A stretch of DNA of 64,000 nt from Lachnospiraceae bacterium (GCA_014804265.1 JAAVAC010000017.1:44385-108384), one strand, 5' to 3'; counted from the first letter of the stretch, positions 9,536 to 20,052 are shown. A program made the numbers and translations. Notes: generated by a model not told the origin, from the sequence alone.

Positions 9536-10885
9536 TCAAAATATTCCCCCTACCTTCTCCCGAACATCACTATTTGAATCATATTCACATTCCCTGCGGA
9601 TATCCTCCGTCATGATCCCCCTGTCCATCATCAGCTTCACAATACATGCCCGACAACAAGAGCACAACGTACGCTCATACAAATAATACACCGCTTCCAC
9701 AGGGGCATCCGGATTCGCCTCCAGCCAGTTTAACGCATCGGAAAACACCCCATGCCATACTCCATCCCGATAACAAACCTTTTGCTTTTTTAGCAATTTC
9801 AAAATAACCCCATCATCTTCTTTTCTATAATTACAAAACAGCATGCCAAGAGCATACTCCAAACTTCTTTTCTCCTGAATAAGCCCATACGCGTATTCCC
9901 GCACCCGTTCATCCTTCACCATGGACAGCGCTTCCATTGCAGCTTCTCTTAATACCTTGTTTTCATCTTCTGCATACCCTATCAAATATTCCACATCAAG
10001 AGGGAAGGCTCTCTTATAAAATACCCTCAATAACCCTGCCTGCAGGCTCTTATTATTTTGCGTACGAACAATTACTTCTGCCAGCTCCTTAACCTGCTGA
10101 TCTGTGGCATGGGATCCAAATGCTAACCTTCTTTTTAAATTTAAATAAATAATTCCATCGCTTTTCCAGGTGCATTCTTCTATTAACTGTTCTGGTGTGG
10201 GCACTTCTAATTTCCGTTTTTCCTCTTTCAGCTGTTCTTTACCTTCTTTTTTTCTCACATAAACAAATTCACTTAGAGAATCTTCAAATATCCGAATCCC
10301 CTTTCGGTCACTTTCTGTAATAAATTGTTCCATCATGCTTTCATCACAGGAATCCTTTCCGGCTGACCAAAACCAGTCAAAGCAATAAGGCTCAGGCTCA
10401 TTCTTCCTTTCATAATAATCAGCCAGATCCAGAACGACCTTCTTAAACCTCTCAAATCCTTCTAATGCCACAAGCCATACACACAGCCATTCAAATTGTT
10501 CCCAGGTATCCACATTCGTATTTTTCCTAAGCTTTGCATACATATGATTATATTTATCAATCATTGCTTCATATGCCTTTTCACTGCCATCATCTGCAAA
10601 AAGATATAACAGATTTGCCAAATGGTCAAAAAGCCATATATTCGTAATTTTTCCGGAAAACTTTTCGATTATCTTCTCTTCAAAATATCCATCCCCATAA
10701 TAGCTTTGCAGCACATACATATACTGGCTTCTTGTTCCCTCGCACTGGGCATCATAGCTGTAATTATTCAGGCATCCTTTTAATACAATATCCCGGAACT
10801 TTTCTATATCCTCATTATCCCTGAATTCTAAAACACACCGCCCCAGCCCTCGTTTCATGGCATACTCAAATTCCCTTTTATTCAC
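9536..10885 (-). CDS. HEAT-repeat-like hypothetical protein
   Basis: 449 aa, repeat-like segments such as EDENKVLREAAMEALSMVKDERVREYAYGLI. Confidence 0.5.
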   Translation of the reverse strand: MNKREFEYAMKRGLGRCVLEFRDNEDIEKFRDIVLKGCLNNYSYDAQCEGTRSQYMYVLQSYYGDGYFEEKIIEKFSGKITNIWLFDHLANLLYLFADDGSEKAYEAMIDKYNHMYAKLRKNTNVDTWEQFEWLCVWLVALEGFERFKKVVLDLADYYERKNEPEPYCFDWFWSAGKDSCDESMMEQFITESDRKGIRIFEDSLSEFVYVRKKEGKEQLKEEKRKLEVPTPEQLIEECTWKSDGIIYLNLKRRLAFGSHATDQQVKELAEVIVRTQNNKSLQAGLLRVFYKRAFPLDVEYLIGYAEDENKVLREAAMEALSMVKDERVREYAYGLIQEKRSLEYALGMLFCNYRKEDDGVILKLLKKQKVCYRDGVWHGVFSDALNWLEANPDAPVEAVYYLYERTLCSCCRACIVKLMMDRGIMTEDIRRECEYDSNSDVREKVGGIF

Positions 10886-10909
10886 AAATACAAATTCTCC
10901 TGTTTCCCT

Positions 10910-12766
10910 CTACACCGTCAACAAATACACAAGCACCATAAACAGCCCGGCACAGAACATCATAAGTCCAAAAGACAAGCTTCTTGTTATAATCTTATTA
11001 TTCTCCCGGATCATCGTATAAAACATCGCCATTCTATGCTCATAATTTTTCTCTTCCCTTGGATGATTCTTCCAGATAGTCCTATTAAAATATACAAGAG
11101 CATTATCCAAAAAACTGCCCACTGCGTGGGTAAATTCATTTCCCTCCGTCAGTTCGCGGGGAAGCGGTTTGTCCCTATATACGGTCTTTCTTAAAAATAC
11201 AATGAAATAATCCAGAATTCCTTCCAAAATACGGCAGACAAATTTACATACTGCGCAGACAACCATAATAAGCGGACGATATACTTTATTTTCCAAATCC
11301 ATCCATTTTGGCAGAAAGCTTCCATAGCCCTTTTGTTTTTTATACAATCCTTTTACTACAATTACATAAATCACAATTCCGATTCCTATGGAAATAAAGC
11401 CGCCTTTTAAGTTTTCCAAAGAAAAATAATGAGGCATTTCCTGCATTGGCTCCATGCCAAAAAACTCCATTCCATAATTTCCAATCCGATCCAAAGTAAA
11501 TCCCGGAAGTACTCCGAACAGAGGAAGTAAGCAAGCGCTAACCGTAAGTACTGCTGCCGATACCTTATTCATGTAAGCTCCTGCTAATTTATCATATTTT
11601 TCCTGAATCGCCTGATCCTTATTTTTTTCCACGAACAACAGTACATATACCTTTGCCATATAAGCTGCCGTAATGCCGCCGCTTAATAAGAACAGCCACT
11701 CCGCCCATGTAAGCCCGGCTTCTACCAAACCCTCATGCAGAAGCGTTTTACTGATATATCCGCTGAAAAGAGGAATTCCTCCAATACCCAGTGCACCCAT
11801 CAGATAAATAAACTGAAGCAGCGGTTTTTTCCTTCCAAATCCCTGAATCTCATTTAAATCCAGTTTATGAAGGTTCATAAATACAACACCTGCCACAAGG
11901 AACAGGACCAGCTTAAACAAAGAATGGTTTACCATATGGAGAATCGTGCCTTTTACGGCAAGGGCTCCTTCCTCTCCCAAGATACAAACCGTTGCCAGCC
12001 CCGTCAGGATAAAGCCGATCTGGGAAACGGAGGAACAGGCAAGCACTTCCTTTAAATTATGGGAATTCAATGCCAGAATGCCCCCCAGAACCATCGTAAT
12101 GACAGCAAGGACCAAAAGCCCTCTTCCATAGTCTCCATTATCCCTGAAAATAGTCACGCTTACCCAGATAGCTCCAAAAATTCCGGTTTTCGTTAAAATA
12201 CCGGAAAGCAGTGCACTAGTAGGCGCCGGTGCCACCGGATGGGCCTTTGGCAGCCATATGTGAAGAGGAAACACACCTGCTTTTGCCAAAAAACCAAACA
12301 ACAGGCAAAAACCCGCTCCATACAAAAAACCCTGATTACCGATACTGCTGTCACGAATGCCTGCTGCCTGAAATAAAAATAATCCCATCAGCATCACCAT
12401 GCCGCCAATGACAGCAATAGCAAGATACGTCTCTCCGGCACGCAGGGATTCTTTTTTCTCGTCAAATGCCACCCATACATAAGAAGTGAGGGACATAATT
12501 TCAAAAAATATAAATAACGTAAAAAGATCCGCCGACAAAAACACTCCCACTGTGGCCAGAAAGGTCAGGAAAAAGGAAATATAATACCGTTTTTGATTGG
12601 CATAGTGCTTCATGTATTCCAAAGAAAATACACCTGTTACCGCCCACATGAAAAAGGCGATGACAACATAAATGGTCCGAAGGCCCCCAAAAGAAAAATG
12701 AAGCCCATAGCCGCATACTTTTAATATGGAAAACAAATCTTCTGCTAAAATACCACTCATATTCAA
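10910..12766 (-). CDS. Proton-translocating NuoL/M/N-family antiporter-like subunit with long C-terminal extension
   Basis: Proton_antipo_M motifs: GFLAKAGVFPLHIWLPKAHPVAPAPTSALLSGILTKTGIFG. Confidence 0.85.
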   Translation of the reverse strand: MNMSGILAEDLFSILKVCGYGLHFSFGGLRTIYVVIAFFMWAVTGVFSLEYMKHYANQKRYYISFFLTFLATVGVFLSADLFTLFIFFEIMSLTSYVWVAFDEKKESLRAGETYLAIAVIGGMVMLMGLFLFQAAGIRDSSIGNQGFLYGAGFCLLFGFLAKAGVFPLHIWLPKAHPVAPAPTSALLSGILTKTGIFGAIWVSVTIFRDNGDYGRGLLVLAVITMVLGGILALNSHNLKEVLACSSVSQIGFILTGLATVCILGEEGALAVKGTILHMVNHSLFKLVLFLVAGVVFMNLHKLDLNEIQGFGRKKPLLQFIYLMGALGIGGIPLFSGYISKTLLHEGLVEAGLTWAEWLFLLSGGITAAYMAKVYVLLFVEKNKDQAIQEKYDKLAGAYMNKVSAAVLTVSACLLPLFGVLPGFTLDRIGNYGMEFFGMEPMQEMPHYFSLENLKGGFISIGIGIVIYVIVVKGLYKKQKGYGSFLPKWMDLENKVYRPLIMVVCAVCKFVCRILEGILDYFIVFLRKTVYRDKPLPRELTEGNEFTHAVGSFLDNALVYFNRTIWKNHPREEKNYEHRMAMFYTMIRENNKIITRSLSFGLMMFCAGLFMVLVYLLTV

Positions 12767-12776
12767 GTTTCCTCCT

Positions 12777-14252
12777 TTAAAATTTCCCTGCTGCTATATC
12801 TTCAAAAAGATTCAGTATATGTTCTGCATGTAAACCAAAATAAAAGATGGCGATTACGAACAGGCACAGGGGCAGCAGCATCAGCCAGTTAGGATCCTCT
12901 GCATCCTTTATAGAATCATCAGAAAAGCCCGTTTCCGGAAAAAATGCCCTGACAAGAATAGAAAACATATAGGTAGCCGTAAGCAGGGCAGAAATCAGCA
13001 ATGCTCCAATGCCAAAATAAGCCATTACATTTTCACTGTCTATGGCGGCAGATGCCAGATTAAACTTGCTGATAAAGCCGCATAAGCCTGGAACGCCCAT
13101 CAGGGCAAGGGCAGATACTGTAAAAATACCAAATACTTTAGGCATCTTTTTTCCAAGCCCTTCTAACTCATATACATAGGTTTTTCCCGTTTTATAAATC
13201 ACTGCCCCCGCACAGAAAAAGGAACAGATTTTCATAATCCCGTGAAACACCATATGGCTTAAGGCTCCTACCAGTCCCATAGGCGTCATAATCGTAACAC
13301 CAAATAAAATATAACTTAAATTACTGATAGTGGAATAGGCAAGCCTTCTTTTTAAATGCCTTTCCTTCACTGCCATGCTGCAGCCATATACAATCGTAAT
13401 CATAGCTGCTATCATCACCACATTCTGGGCCCAGGTCCCTCTTAAAAACTCTGTACCAAAACAATAATACGTAAGGCGCATAATGGCGAAAGCGCCTGAT
13501 TTCACTACCGCAACCGCATGAAGCAGGGCAGTGACAGGAGTTGGAGCCACACCTGCCTGAGGAAGCCAGGAATTAAAAGGACAAAGAGCTGCCTTTACGC
13601 CAAATCCAAAAAAGGCAAATACATAAATCAAAAGCAGCACGTTCACTCTGGCTCCCGTTCGTGCTATATTTAAAGTCCCCCCTAAAACAAAGCCTTCTCC
13701 CGTTCCATAAACAATCATGAAAATAACAGCCACAAAAGCAAAAGCAGCTCCTCCTAACGAGTAATATAAATATTTTCTTGCTGCCAGCACCGCTTCTCTT
13801 GTTAATGTGTGAAGCACCAAAGGAAATGTCACCAGAGTCAAAAGCTCATAAAAGAAATACATGGTAATCATATTGCCGCTTAGAGCAATTCCTAACGTAA
13901 CCCCATAAGTAACTGTATAAAAAAGAAAGAAAATCCTTTCATGACTTTCATGCTTCATATATTCAAATGCATACAAAGTAGCCAGCGGCCAAAGGGAAGA
14001 AACCAGAGCCGCAAATACACTGCCAAGTCCGTCCAACTGAAAGCTGATCGTCAAATCCCCTGTAAAATGCATCAAAGTAAAGGAGCTTTCCGGCCTGTTC
14101 ATTAAAATACTAAAAACCAGTATAAAATTAACCACAACTATCGTTTCAACGAAAATAAGCCTGTGATTTCTCTTTTTAAAAGGAATGAGAGGAACCAGTG
14201 CGCCTCCCAAAATGGGAATCAATATTACAATAAGCATCATAATCGCATTCAT
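12777..14252 (-). CDS. NuoL/M/N / MnhD-family antiporter-like subunit
   Basis: FFGFGVKAALCPFNSWLPQAGVAPTPVTALLHAVAVVKSGAFA. Confidence 0.87.
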   Translation of the reverse strand: MNAIMMLIVILIPILGGALVPLIPFKKRNHRLIFVETIVVVNFILVFSILMNRPESSFTLMHFTGDLTISFQLDGLGSVFAALVSSLWPLATLYAFEYMKHESHERIFFLFYTVTYGVTLGIALSGNMITMYFFYELLTLVTFPLVLHTLTREAVLAARKYLYYSLGGAAFAFVAVIFMIVYGTGEGFVLGGTLNIARTGARVNVLLLIYVFAFFGFGVKAALCPFNSWLPQAGVAPTPVTALLHAVAVVKSGAFAIMRLTYYCFGTEFLRGTWAQNVVMIAAMITIVYGCSMAVKERHLKRRLAYSTISNLSYILFGVTIMTPMGLVGALSHMVFHGIMKICSFFCAGAVIYKTGKTYVYELEGLGKKMPKVFGIFTVSALALMGVPGLCGFISKFNLASAAIDSENVMAYFGIGALLISALLTATYMFSILVRAFFPETGFSDDSIKDAEDPNWLMLLPLCLFVIAIFYFGLHAEHILNLFEDIAAGKF

Positions 14253-14266
14253 TCTGACCCCTCCTT

Positions 14267-15787
14267 CTACATAAGCCGGATGATAAACCCGGTGAAATAT
14301 TGAATAAGTGGATTGGGAAACAGTCCGATTAATACCGATAACGTGGTAAGTATGATAATCGGAATCAACATATACTTATCCGGCTCGCATTTTTTCAAAG
14401 AGCTTCCATCAAAATCCTCTCCCGGCAAAAAGCCATGAATGGAAACAGGCAGCAGATACCCTGCCGTCAGCAATGCACTGACTAAAAGAACAATAGGACC
14501 TGCAATGGAAAATACTTTTATTTTGCTGTTCAATGCGCCTCCTGCCAGATACCATTTACTGATAAAGCCTCCTGTAGGCGGGATTCCGATAAGCCCAAGG
14601 GAGGCAATGGTATAGCACCACATGGTAACCGGCATCCTTTTCCCGATTCCCCGAAGCTCATCTACTTTCGTGCAGCCCGTCTTATATATGATTGCGCCTG
14701 CCACAAGAAACAACGTACATTTAATCAGGGCATGGGCTGTTATGTGCAATAAGGAACCTGCCATTCCAATAGGATTTAAAAGCGCCAGACCAAATATCAC
14801 ATAAGAAACCTGACTGACTGTGGAATAGGCAAGCCTTTTTTTCAGCACCTTTTCCCCATAGGCAAGCATAGAGCCTAAAAATACCGTAATCAGAGAAAGG
14901 GTCAGCCATACTGTCTGTACCCAGGTATTCCGTATAAAATCCGGCCCGATTATATAATAAACCGTGCGGATCATGGCAAATATGCCGGATTTCACAATGA
15001 TAGCGGAAAGTACCGCACTAGCAGGCGCAGGCGCAGCCGGATGGGCAGTAGGAAGCCATCCATGAAGGGGAAACATACCTGCTTTTACTCCAAAGCCCAT
15101 CAGCATGAAAAAAACGACCACTAAAAGCAAGGGCTTATTTTCCTGCGCCAGACTGCTTAAAGTCCCTCCCGGAGTAAAGGAAAGGGTATTTGCATACTTT
15201 ACCATAAAATAAATCCCGAATAATACCATATAGGCGCCAAAAAAAGAATACAGCAGATATTTCATTGCCGCCATAATCGCTTCCTTTGACTGATTGTGTA
15301 TGACAAGAGGAAAAGAGCATAATGTCATCAATTCATAAAAGGCATACATCGTAATCAGATTTCCGGAAAAACCAAGCCCCAGGAGCACTCCGTACAATAT
15401 GAGATAAAAGGCAAAATAACGTTTTACATGTTTCTCGCGCTTCATATAAGAAAAGGCAAAAAAGCCGCCGCAAATCCATATAATCGTTACAAGCAGGGCA
15501 AACAGCTTTCCAAACGCATCTGCCCGAAGTATGATAGGCAGCATTGGATGGAGAGTAAACAGCGTAACCATTTCCCCGTCAGTAAAAACTGCCTCTAATA
15601 CAAGCATTCCGCTGCCAATAAGCCCAAATCCTGTAACTATGCTGTAAAAATTTCTTTTTTCCGCTTCTGTAAGATTTTTTCTTCTCTCCGATTCCGGCAG
15701 GAACAAAAGTATTCCAAAAATAATTGGGATCAGTATTGATGGCAGCAATACAGAATCTATTCCTAAAAAGTTAAAAATAGTATACAT
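14267..15787 (-). CDS. NuoL/M/N / MnhD-family antiporter-like subunit
   Basis: MGFGVKAGMFPLHGWLPTAHPAAPAPASAVLSAIIVKSGIFA. Confidence 0.87.
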   Translation of the reverse strand: MYTIFNFLGIDSVLLPSILIPIIFGILLFLPESERRKNLTEAEKRNFYSIVTGFGLIGSGMLVLEAVFTDGEMVTLFTLHPMLPIILRADAFGKLFALLVTIIWICGGFFAFSYMKREKHVKRYFAFYLILYGVLLGLGFSGNLITMYAFYELMTLCSFPLVIHNQSKEAIMAAMKYLLYSFFGAYMVLFGIYFMVKYANTLSFTPGGTLSSLAQENKPLLLVVVFFMLMGFGVKAGMFPLHGWLPTAHPAAPAPASAVLSAIIVKSGIFAMIRTVYYIIGPDFIRNTWVQTVWLTLSLITVFLGSMLAYGEKVLKKRLAYSTVSQVSYVIFGLALLNPIGMAGSLLHITAHALIKCTLFLVAGAIIYKTGCTKVDELRGIGKRMPVTMWCYTIASLGLIGIPPTGGFISKWYLAGGALNSKIKVFSIAGPIVLLVSALLTAGYLLPVSIHGFLPGEDFDGSSLKKCEPDKYMLIPIIILTTLSVLIGLFPNPLIQYFTGFIIRLM

Positions 15788-15798
15788 TTTGAATCCTC

Positions 15799-17292
15799 CT
15801 AACTGAACATTTTAAGTCCCGTTTGAATCATACTGACAATAGGTGTGGAACACATCCCCAGAACAATGTTGAGAATTACAAAACAAACCAATGCCCCCAC
15901 ATAGCCAAAAGTCTTTTTTACCGGCATCTTATCGTATGAAGATTTTATCGGAGTATAAATACGGATAACCGTTTTCATAAAATAAATCGCATTTAATATG
16001 GTGCTGATACCCAGACAAATCAGGGTAGGAAGCATTTTATAAGGAGTATTCTGCACACAAGCAGTTCCGAATAATAGTTTGCTGATAAAACCGGAAAAGC
16101 CCGGGACTCCTACCATGGAAAGGGAGCCTACCGTAAAAGCAATCCCCGCAAACTTATTCCGATATGCCGCTCCTGTCAGATCAATAAATTTCTTGCTCTT
16201 TCCGGAAACATCTGTAAGCCCCACTGCCGCAATGAACAAAAGGCTTTTCGTAGCCCCATGAGACAAAATATGATAGACGCTGGCCGTCATTCCCTCGAAT
16301 GTTCCAAGACCGATCCCCATATAAATATATCCAATCTGGGCTATGGAGGAAAAAGCTATCATCCTCCTGATGTCATTTTCCTGAATAGCGCTTAAGGAGC
16401 CCATAATCATGCCACACAAACCAAACAAAAATAAAATGTGGATGACCTTGCTGTCCAAAATAACCTGCCAGCCGATTACCCGGTAACAGATTTTAATCAA
16501 CAAGAAGATATATCCCTTTGATACAAGGCTGGATAATATGGCAGCGCTTGATGCAGTAGAATATCCATAGGCATTTGGAAGCCATGCGTGAAAAGGAAAC
16601 AAAGCGCTTTTAATGGCAAGCCCCACACAGATAAATGCAATTGCCACCACTAAAGGCACATGATATTGCCCCATGATGGACATGACCGTTACTGCGCTTT
16701 TTATATTGCTCATAAGCAAATGCCCCGTACAGTCATACAAAATACAAATACCTAAAAGCAGCAGACCAGAGCCTAACAGGCTCATAATCATATACCGGAT
16801 GGCCGCCTCAAAGGTATGCCCGTTCTGACGGATCATAATCAGCCCGCAGGCGGAAATCGTATTGATTTCCACAAACACATAAGCAGTAAACAAATCATTG
16901 GTATAAATAAGGGCAAGCAGGGAGCTTAACAAAAGATTTATCAAAATATAATAAAGGTTCTGCTTGCCGGGCGCGATTTCCTCTTCTAAATGGGCGCGTC
17001 CGCCTATCAGTGACAAAAGCATGATCACACAAAAAAACAATGCCATCAATGCTTCCAAAACCCCTGCCCTGATTTCATTTCCCCAGGGCGCCGGAAAATG
17101 CCCCATCATGAACGTATAGCTTTCTTTTGTCCTTAACAGATAAGAAAGAAGTACCGCCGACATGACCCCAATGAAAGCAATGACAAAAGCATTCACTCTC
17201 TTTGCCCATTTTCCATTCAACATGGAAGTGACGGTTCCGGAAAATAAGGACAATAAAATAGAAAAGAAAGGAATATTCTGTACAAAATCCAT
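15799..17292 (-). CDS. NuoL/M/N / MnhD-family antiporter-like subunit
   Basis: VGLAIKSALFPFHAWLPNAYGYSTASSAAILSSLVSKGYIF. Confidence 0.87.
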   Translation of the reverse strand: MDFVQNIPFFSILLSLFSGTVTSMLNGKWAKRVNAFVIAFIGVMSAVLLSYLLRTKESYTFMMGHFPAPWGNEIRAGVLEALMALFFCVIMLLSLIGGRAHLEEEIAPGKQNLYYILINLLLSSLLALIYTNDLFTAYVFVEINTISACGLIMIRQNGHTFEAAIRYMIMSLLGSGLLLLGICILYDCTGHLLMSNIKSAVTVMSIMGQYHVPLVVAIAFICVGLAIKSALFPFHAWLPNAYGYSTASSAAILSSLVSKGYIFLLIKICYRVIGWQVILDSKVIHILFLFGLCGMIMGSLSAIQENDIRRMIAFSSIAQIGYIYMGIGLGTFEGMTASVYHILSHGATKSLLFIAAVGLTDVSGKSKKFIDLTGAAYRNKFAGIAFTVGSLSMVGVPGFSGFISKLLFGTACVQNTPYKMLPTLICLGISTILNAIYFMKTVIRIYTPIKSSYDKMPVKKTFGYVGALVCFVILNIVLGMCSTPIVSMIQTGLKMFS

Positions 17293-17293
17293 T

Positions 17294-17674
17294 TTAATTT
17301 TCCTCCTTTTTCAATAAGGTGGAAATCTCATCCAAATCCAATGTATGATATCTTCTATATAAACGGATAGTTAAGGACAACATCAAAGCAGACACCGATA
17401 CGGAAACTACGATTCCGGTAAGCACCAGCCCCGCCGGTATGGGATTGATATAGGCCTCCACCTCCTGCACCCCATTTACCACAATAGGAGCCGTCCTTCC
17501 CTGAATATATCCCTTCAGTGCCAAAAATAAATACGTGGCCGTATCCATAATATTCAGCCCGATTATTTTTTTAATAAGATTTTTCTGCAAAAGAAGGTTC
17601 GTAAATCCAATGGCAAATAAAATCATGGAAACCGCTTCTCCATAATTTGCCATTAAATTGGGTCCAAACTCCAT
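17294..17674 (-). CDS. Cation:proton antiporter subunit C (MnhC/NuoK-like)
   Basis: MEFGPNLMANYGEAVSMILFAIGFTNLLLQKNLIKKIIGLNIMDTATYLFLALKGY; start adjusted. Confidence 0.85.
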   Translation of the reverse strand: MEFGPNLMANYGEAVSMILFAIGFTNLLLQKNLIKKIIGLNIMDTATYLFLALKGYIQGRTAPIVVNGVQEVEAYINPIPAGLVLTGIVVSVSVSALMLSLTIRLYRRYHTLDLDEISTLLKKEEN

Positions 17675-17675
17675 A

Positions 17676-18644
17676 TTAAAAACCCCCTTTTCTAAAGAGC
17701 GCATAAAAGGCATACATGGTACATGCAACCACCAGTCCCACGCAAATATTCAAAGGCAGAATCAGACCGCTGCTTAAAATGGCTCCCGGCGTCCCTAAAG
17801 GAATGCCGCTTTCCAAATGATTGGCTCCCGTAAAAAAGGAATAACTTTTTGCCAGACAATAAAAGGATAAGGAACAAAAACAAATGATCTTATAGGTTTT
17901 TTCCGTAAAAAACCGTTCTGTCTTTGCAAATCCAAATGCATTTAAGTAGAGAATCAATCCTGCACCGATAATGGCTCCTCCGGAAAATCCTCCCCCCGGT
18001 GAGATATGTCCGTTTAAAATCACATAAATGCCAAATATCATGATCAATGGAACAATGATAATCGCTATCCCTTGTAAAATCGCATCATTTTTTGGCTCAT
18101 AATTCCTATCGTTTGCTTCTTCCCTATCCTTTTCCTTCCCTTTTTCATCCTTGTCGATCCTAAGAAGGATAAATACGGTAATGGTGGCAATAAAAAGTAC
18201 ATGGGACTCACCTAACGTATCAAAAGCACGATAATCCAGAATCATGCCGGTTACGATATTTACCGCACCTGTTTCCTGTAATCCATTTTCAATATATCTG
18301 GCAGGCACTTCATTTTCATTGGGATTGCCCGGATTACCCGTTTTTGGAGAATAAGAAACCATTAAAAGCAGTACAAAGGTCAAAGCCAGGCAGAAAATAG
18401 CGGATATAATGCCATAAGCAAATTTAAACAACTTGATTTCTTTATTATGGTCCATGTCATAGACCTTGTTCATAATTGCTTCCTTTTCCAGCATCAGCTC
18501 TTCCGCAGACCTGTTATCCTTATAAGGATTGCCTGCCTTCATTTCCACTTCTCCCAAAAAAGGATCCTTTTCACCACGATACCAGCGGAAAAAACGATAA
18601 GCCCATGTTTTTTTATAACGTTCGGATTCTTTTAATCTACTCAT
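17676..18644 (-). CDS. MbhE-like plus MnhB-like fusion protein with N-terminal cytosolic extension
   Basis: NIVTGMILDYRAFDTLGESHVLF (MnhA C-terminal/MbhE) followed by GIYVILNGHISPGGGFSGGAIIGAGLIL (MnhB). Confidence 0.82.
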   Translation of the reverse strand: MSRLKESERYKKTWAYRFFRWYRGEKDPFLGEVEMKAGNPYKDNRSAEELMLEKEAIMNKVYDMDHNKEIKLFKFAYGIISAIFCLALTFVLLLMVSYSPKTGNPGNPNENEVPARYIENGLQETGAVNIVTGMILDYRAFDTLGESHVLFIATITVFILLRIDKDEKGKEKDREEANDRNYEPKNDAILQGIAIIIVPLIMIFGIYVILNGHISPGGGFSGGAIIGAGLILYLNAFGFAKTERFFTEKTYKIICFCSLSFYCLAKSYSFFTGANHLESGIPLGTPGAILSSGLILPLNICVGLVVACTMYAFYALFRKGGF

Positions 18645-18900
18645 CTTTTTCTCCTTTCTTCCTTTCATCAATTGCGTGAATCTTTTTTAAGGTAACAAAG
18701 AAAAGCACAGAAGTGACTCCTGCACCTACTGCTGCTTCTGTAATGGCAAGGTCCGGAGATTTCAGAATAATCCAGATAATTGACATAACCAGACTATAAG
18801 ACATAAAGATCATAAGTGAATTTAAAAGATTTTTGGAAAAGCTGACTGCAATGGCACAAACTACCAAAAATCCCAGTAAAATATACATAAGCCATTCCAT
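18637..18900 (-). CDS. MbhD/DUF4040-like hydrogen-gas-evolving complex-type subunit
   Basis: FSKNLLNSLMIFMSYSLVMSIIWIILKSPDLAITEAAVGAGVTSVLFFVTLKKI. Confidence 0.82.
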   Translation of the reverse strand: MEWLMYILLGFLVVCAIAVSFSKNLLNSLMIFMSYSLVMSIIWIILKSPDLAITEAAVGAGVTSVLFFVTLKKIHAIDERKKGEKDE

Positions 18901-19226
18901 TATCTTTCAATCCTCCCATATTGATCTTCTGATTCATTGGTGGTGACCTCCAGTCTGGCAATCAAATGAGAAGAAACCGGAGAAGCACACCATAAGAATA
19001 CAATAATCAAAGCCATCTTGCAGGTAGTAATATTCAATCCGTTCATAATCATAAGCCCGATTAAGGATAACAGGATTCCCAGAGTATCCCCGGTTGCTGC
19101 CGCATGCATCCTGTCTAATACATATTTTAATTTGTAAATACTAATTATTTCCACAAAAAAAGTAAAAAGACCGGCAATCAAAAAAACTGCACCAACAATA
19201 AAACGAATCCATTCAAATATTTCCAT
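18900..19226 (-). CDS. Monovalent cation/H+ antiporter subunit G (MnhG)
   Basis: YVLDRMHAAATGDTLGILLSLIGLMI. Confidence 0.88.
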   Translation of the reverse strand: MEIFEWIRFIVGAVFLIAGLFTFFVEIISIYKLKYVLDRMHAAATGDTLGILLSLIGLMIMNGLNITTCKMALIIVFLWCASPVSSHLIARLEVTTNESEDQYGRIER

Positions 19227-19560
19227 TGCCCTTTCCTTCCTTTTCCTTTTGCTTCTTTTCCAGATACACTCCCATATAAACCTTTGTCAGAACAATCACC
19301 GCCAAAAAGCTTATCATGGCATAAATCAGGCAGATATCCACAAGATAGCCTTCCTTCATAAAGACTGCCAAAACTGCAATTATGACCATTACTATAGTCC
19401 CCATCATATTAATGGCTACGATCCGGTCAGCTACCTTTGGTCCCAGACAGGCCCGAAGGAAGCAGAATAAAAGCATAATCGCTAATAGGATGATCAGCGC
19501 TAAAAGGAATATTCTATAGGCATGTTCCAGCGCCAAAATCCCACTATTCATATTCTCCAC
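19213..19560 (-). CDS. Monovalent cation/H+ antiporter subunit F (MnhF)
   Basis: GPKVADRIVAINMMGTIVMVIIAVLAVFMKEGYLVDICLIYAMISFLAVIVLTK. Confidence 0.88.
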   Translation of the reverse strand: MENMNSGILALEHAYRIFLLALIILLAIMLLFCFLRACLGPKVADRIVAINMMGTIVMVIIAVLAVFMKEGYLVDICLIYAMISFLAVIVLTKVYMGVYLEKKQKEKEGKGNGNI

Positions 19561-20044
19561 CTGCCTTTTCCATCTTTTCCAGCAGCTTCACAAAAGCAGA
19601 ATCCTCTATGCCTTCGCCAAAATCCTTATCAAGACAATGGACCAGATAACGGTTACCCTCTAAGGATACCGTAATGGTCCCCGGGGTAATGGTAATGGAA
19701 TTGGCCAAAAGGACTCTTAAAGCTTTTGATTTCAATGATGTCTCAAAAGAAACCAGCACTGGTTCCCTTTCATATTTTTCAGTAAAAATCATTTTTATGG
19801 TAGCTATATTAGCCTTGAAGATTTCTATCATAAGTATAAAAGCATATTGTATCAAAAGACCGGAAATCTTTAGGATCCACAAATCTTTTTGAATGCTCCA
19901 GTCCATGAATTTACAGATAAACCAATAAATAAGAACGGAAATGACGATTCCAAATACGGCGATTTCTAACGTAAGCCGGCCATTAAAAATGACCCATAAT
20001 AAGAAAAAAATAAACAGCATATAATCTATCTCCTTTCTTTCCAA
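19544..20044 (-). CDS. Na+/H+ antiporter subunit E (MnhE); start may be the internal ATG at 20020
   Basis: LRVLLANSITITPGTITVSLEGNRYLVHCLD motif of MnhE. Confidence 0.88.
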   Translation of the reverse strand: MERKEIDYMLFIFFLLWVIFNGRLTLEIAVFGIVISVLIYWFICKFMDWSIQKDLWILKISGLLIQYAFILMIEIFKANIATIKMIFTEKYEREPVLVSFETSLKSKALRVLLANSITITPGTITVSLEGNRYLVHCLDKDFGEGIEDSAFVKLLEKMEKAGGEYE

Positions 20045-20052
20045 TCTTAGCT

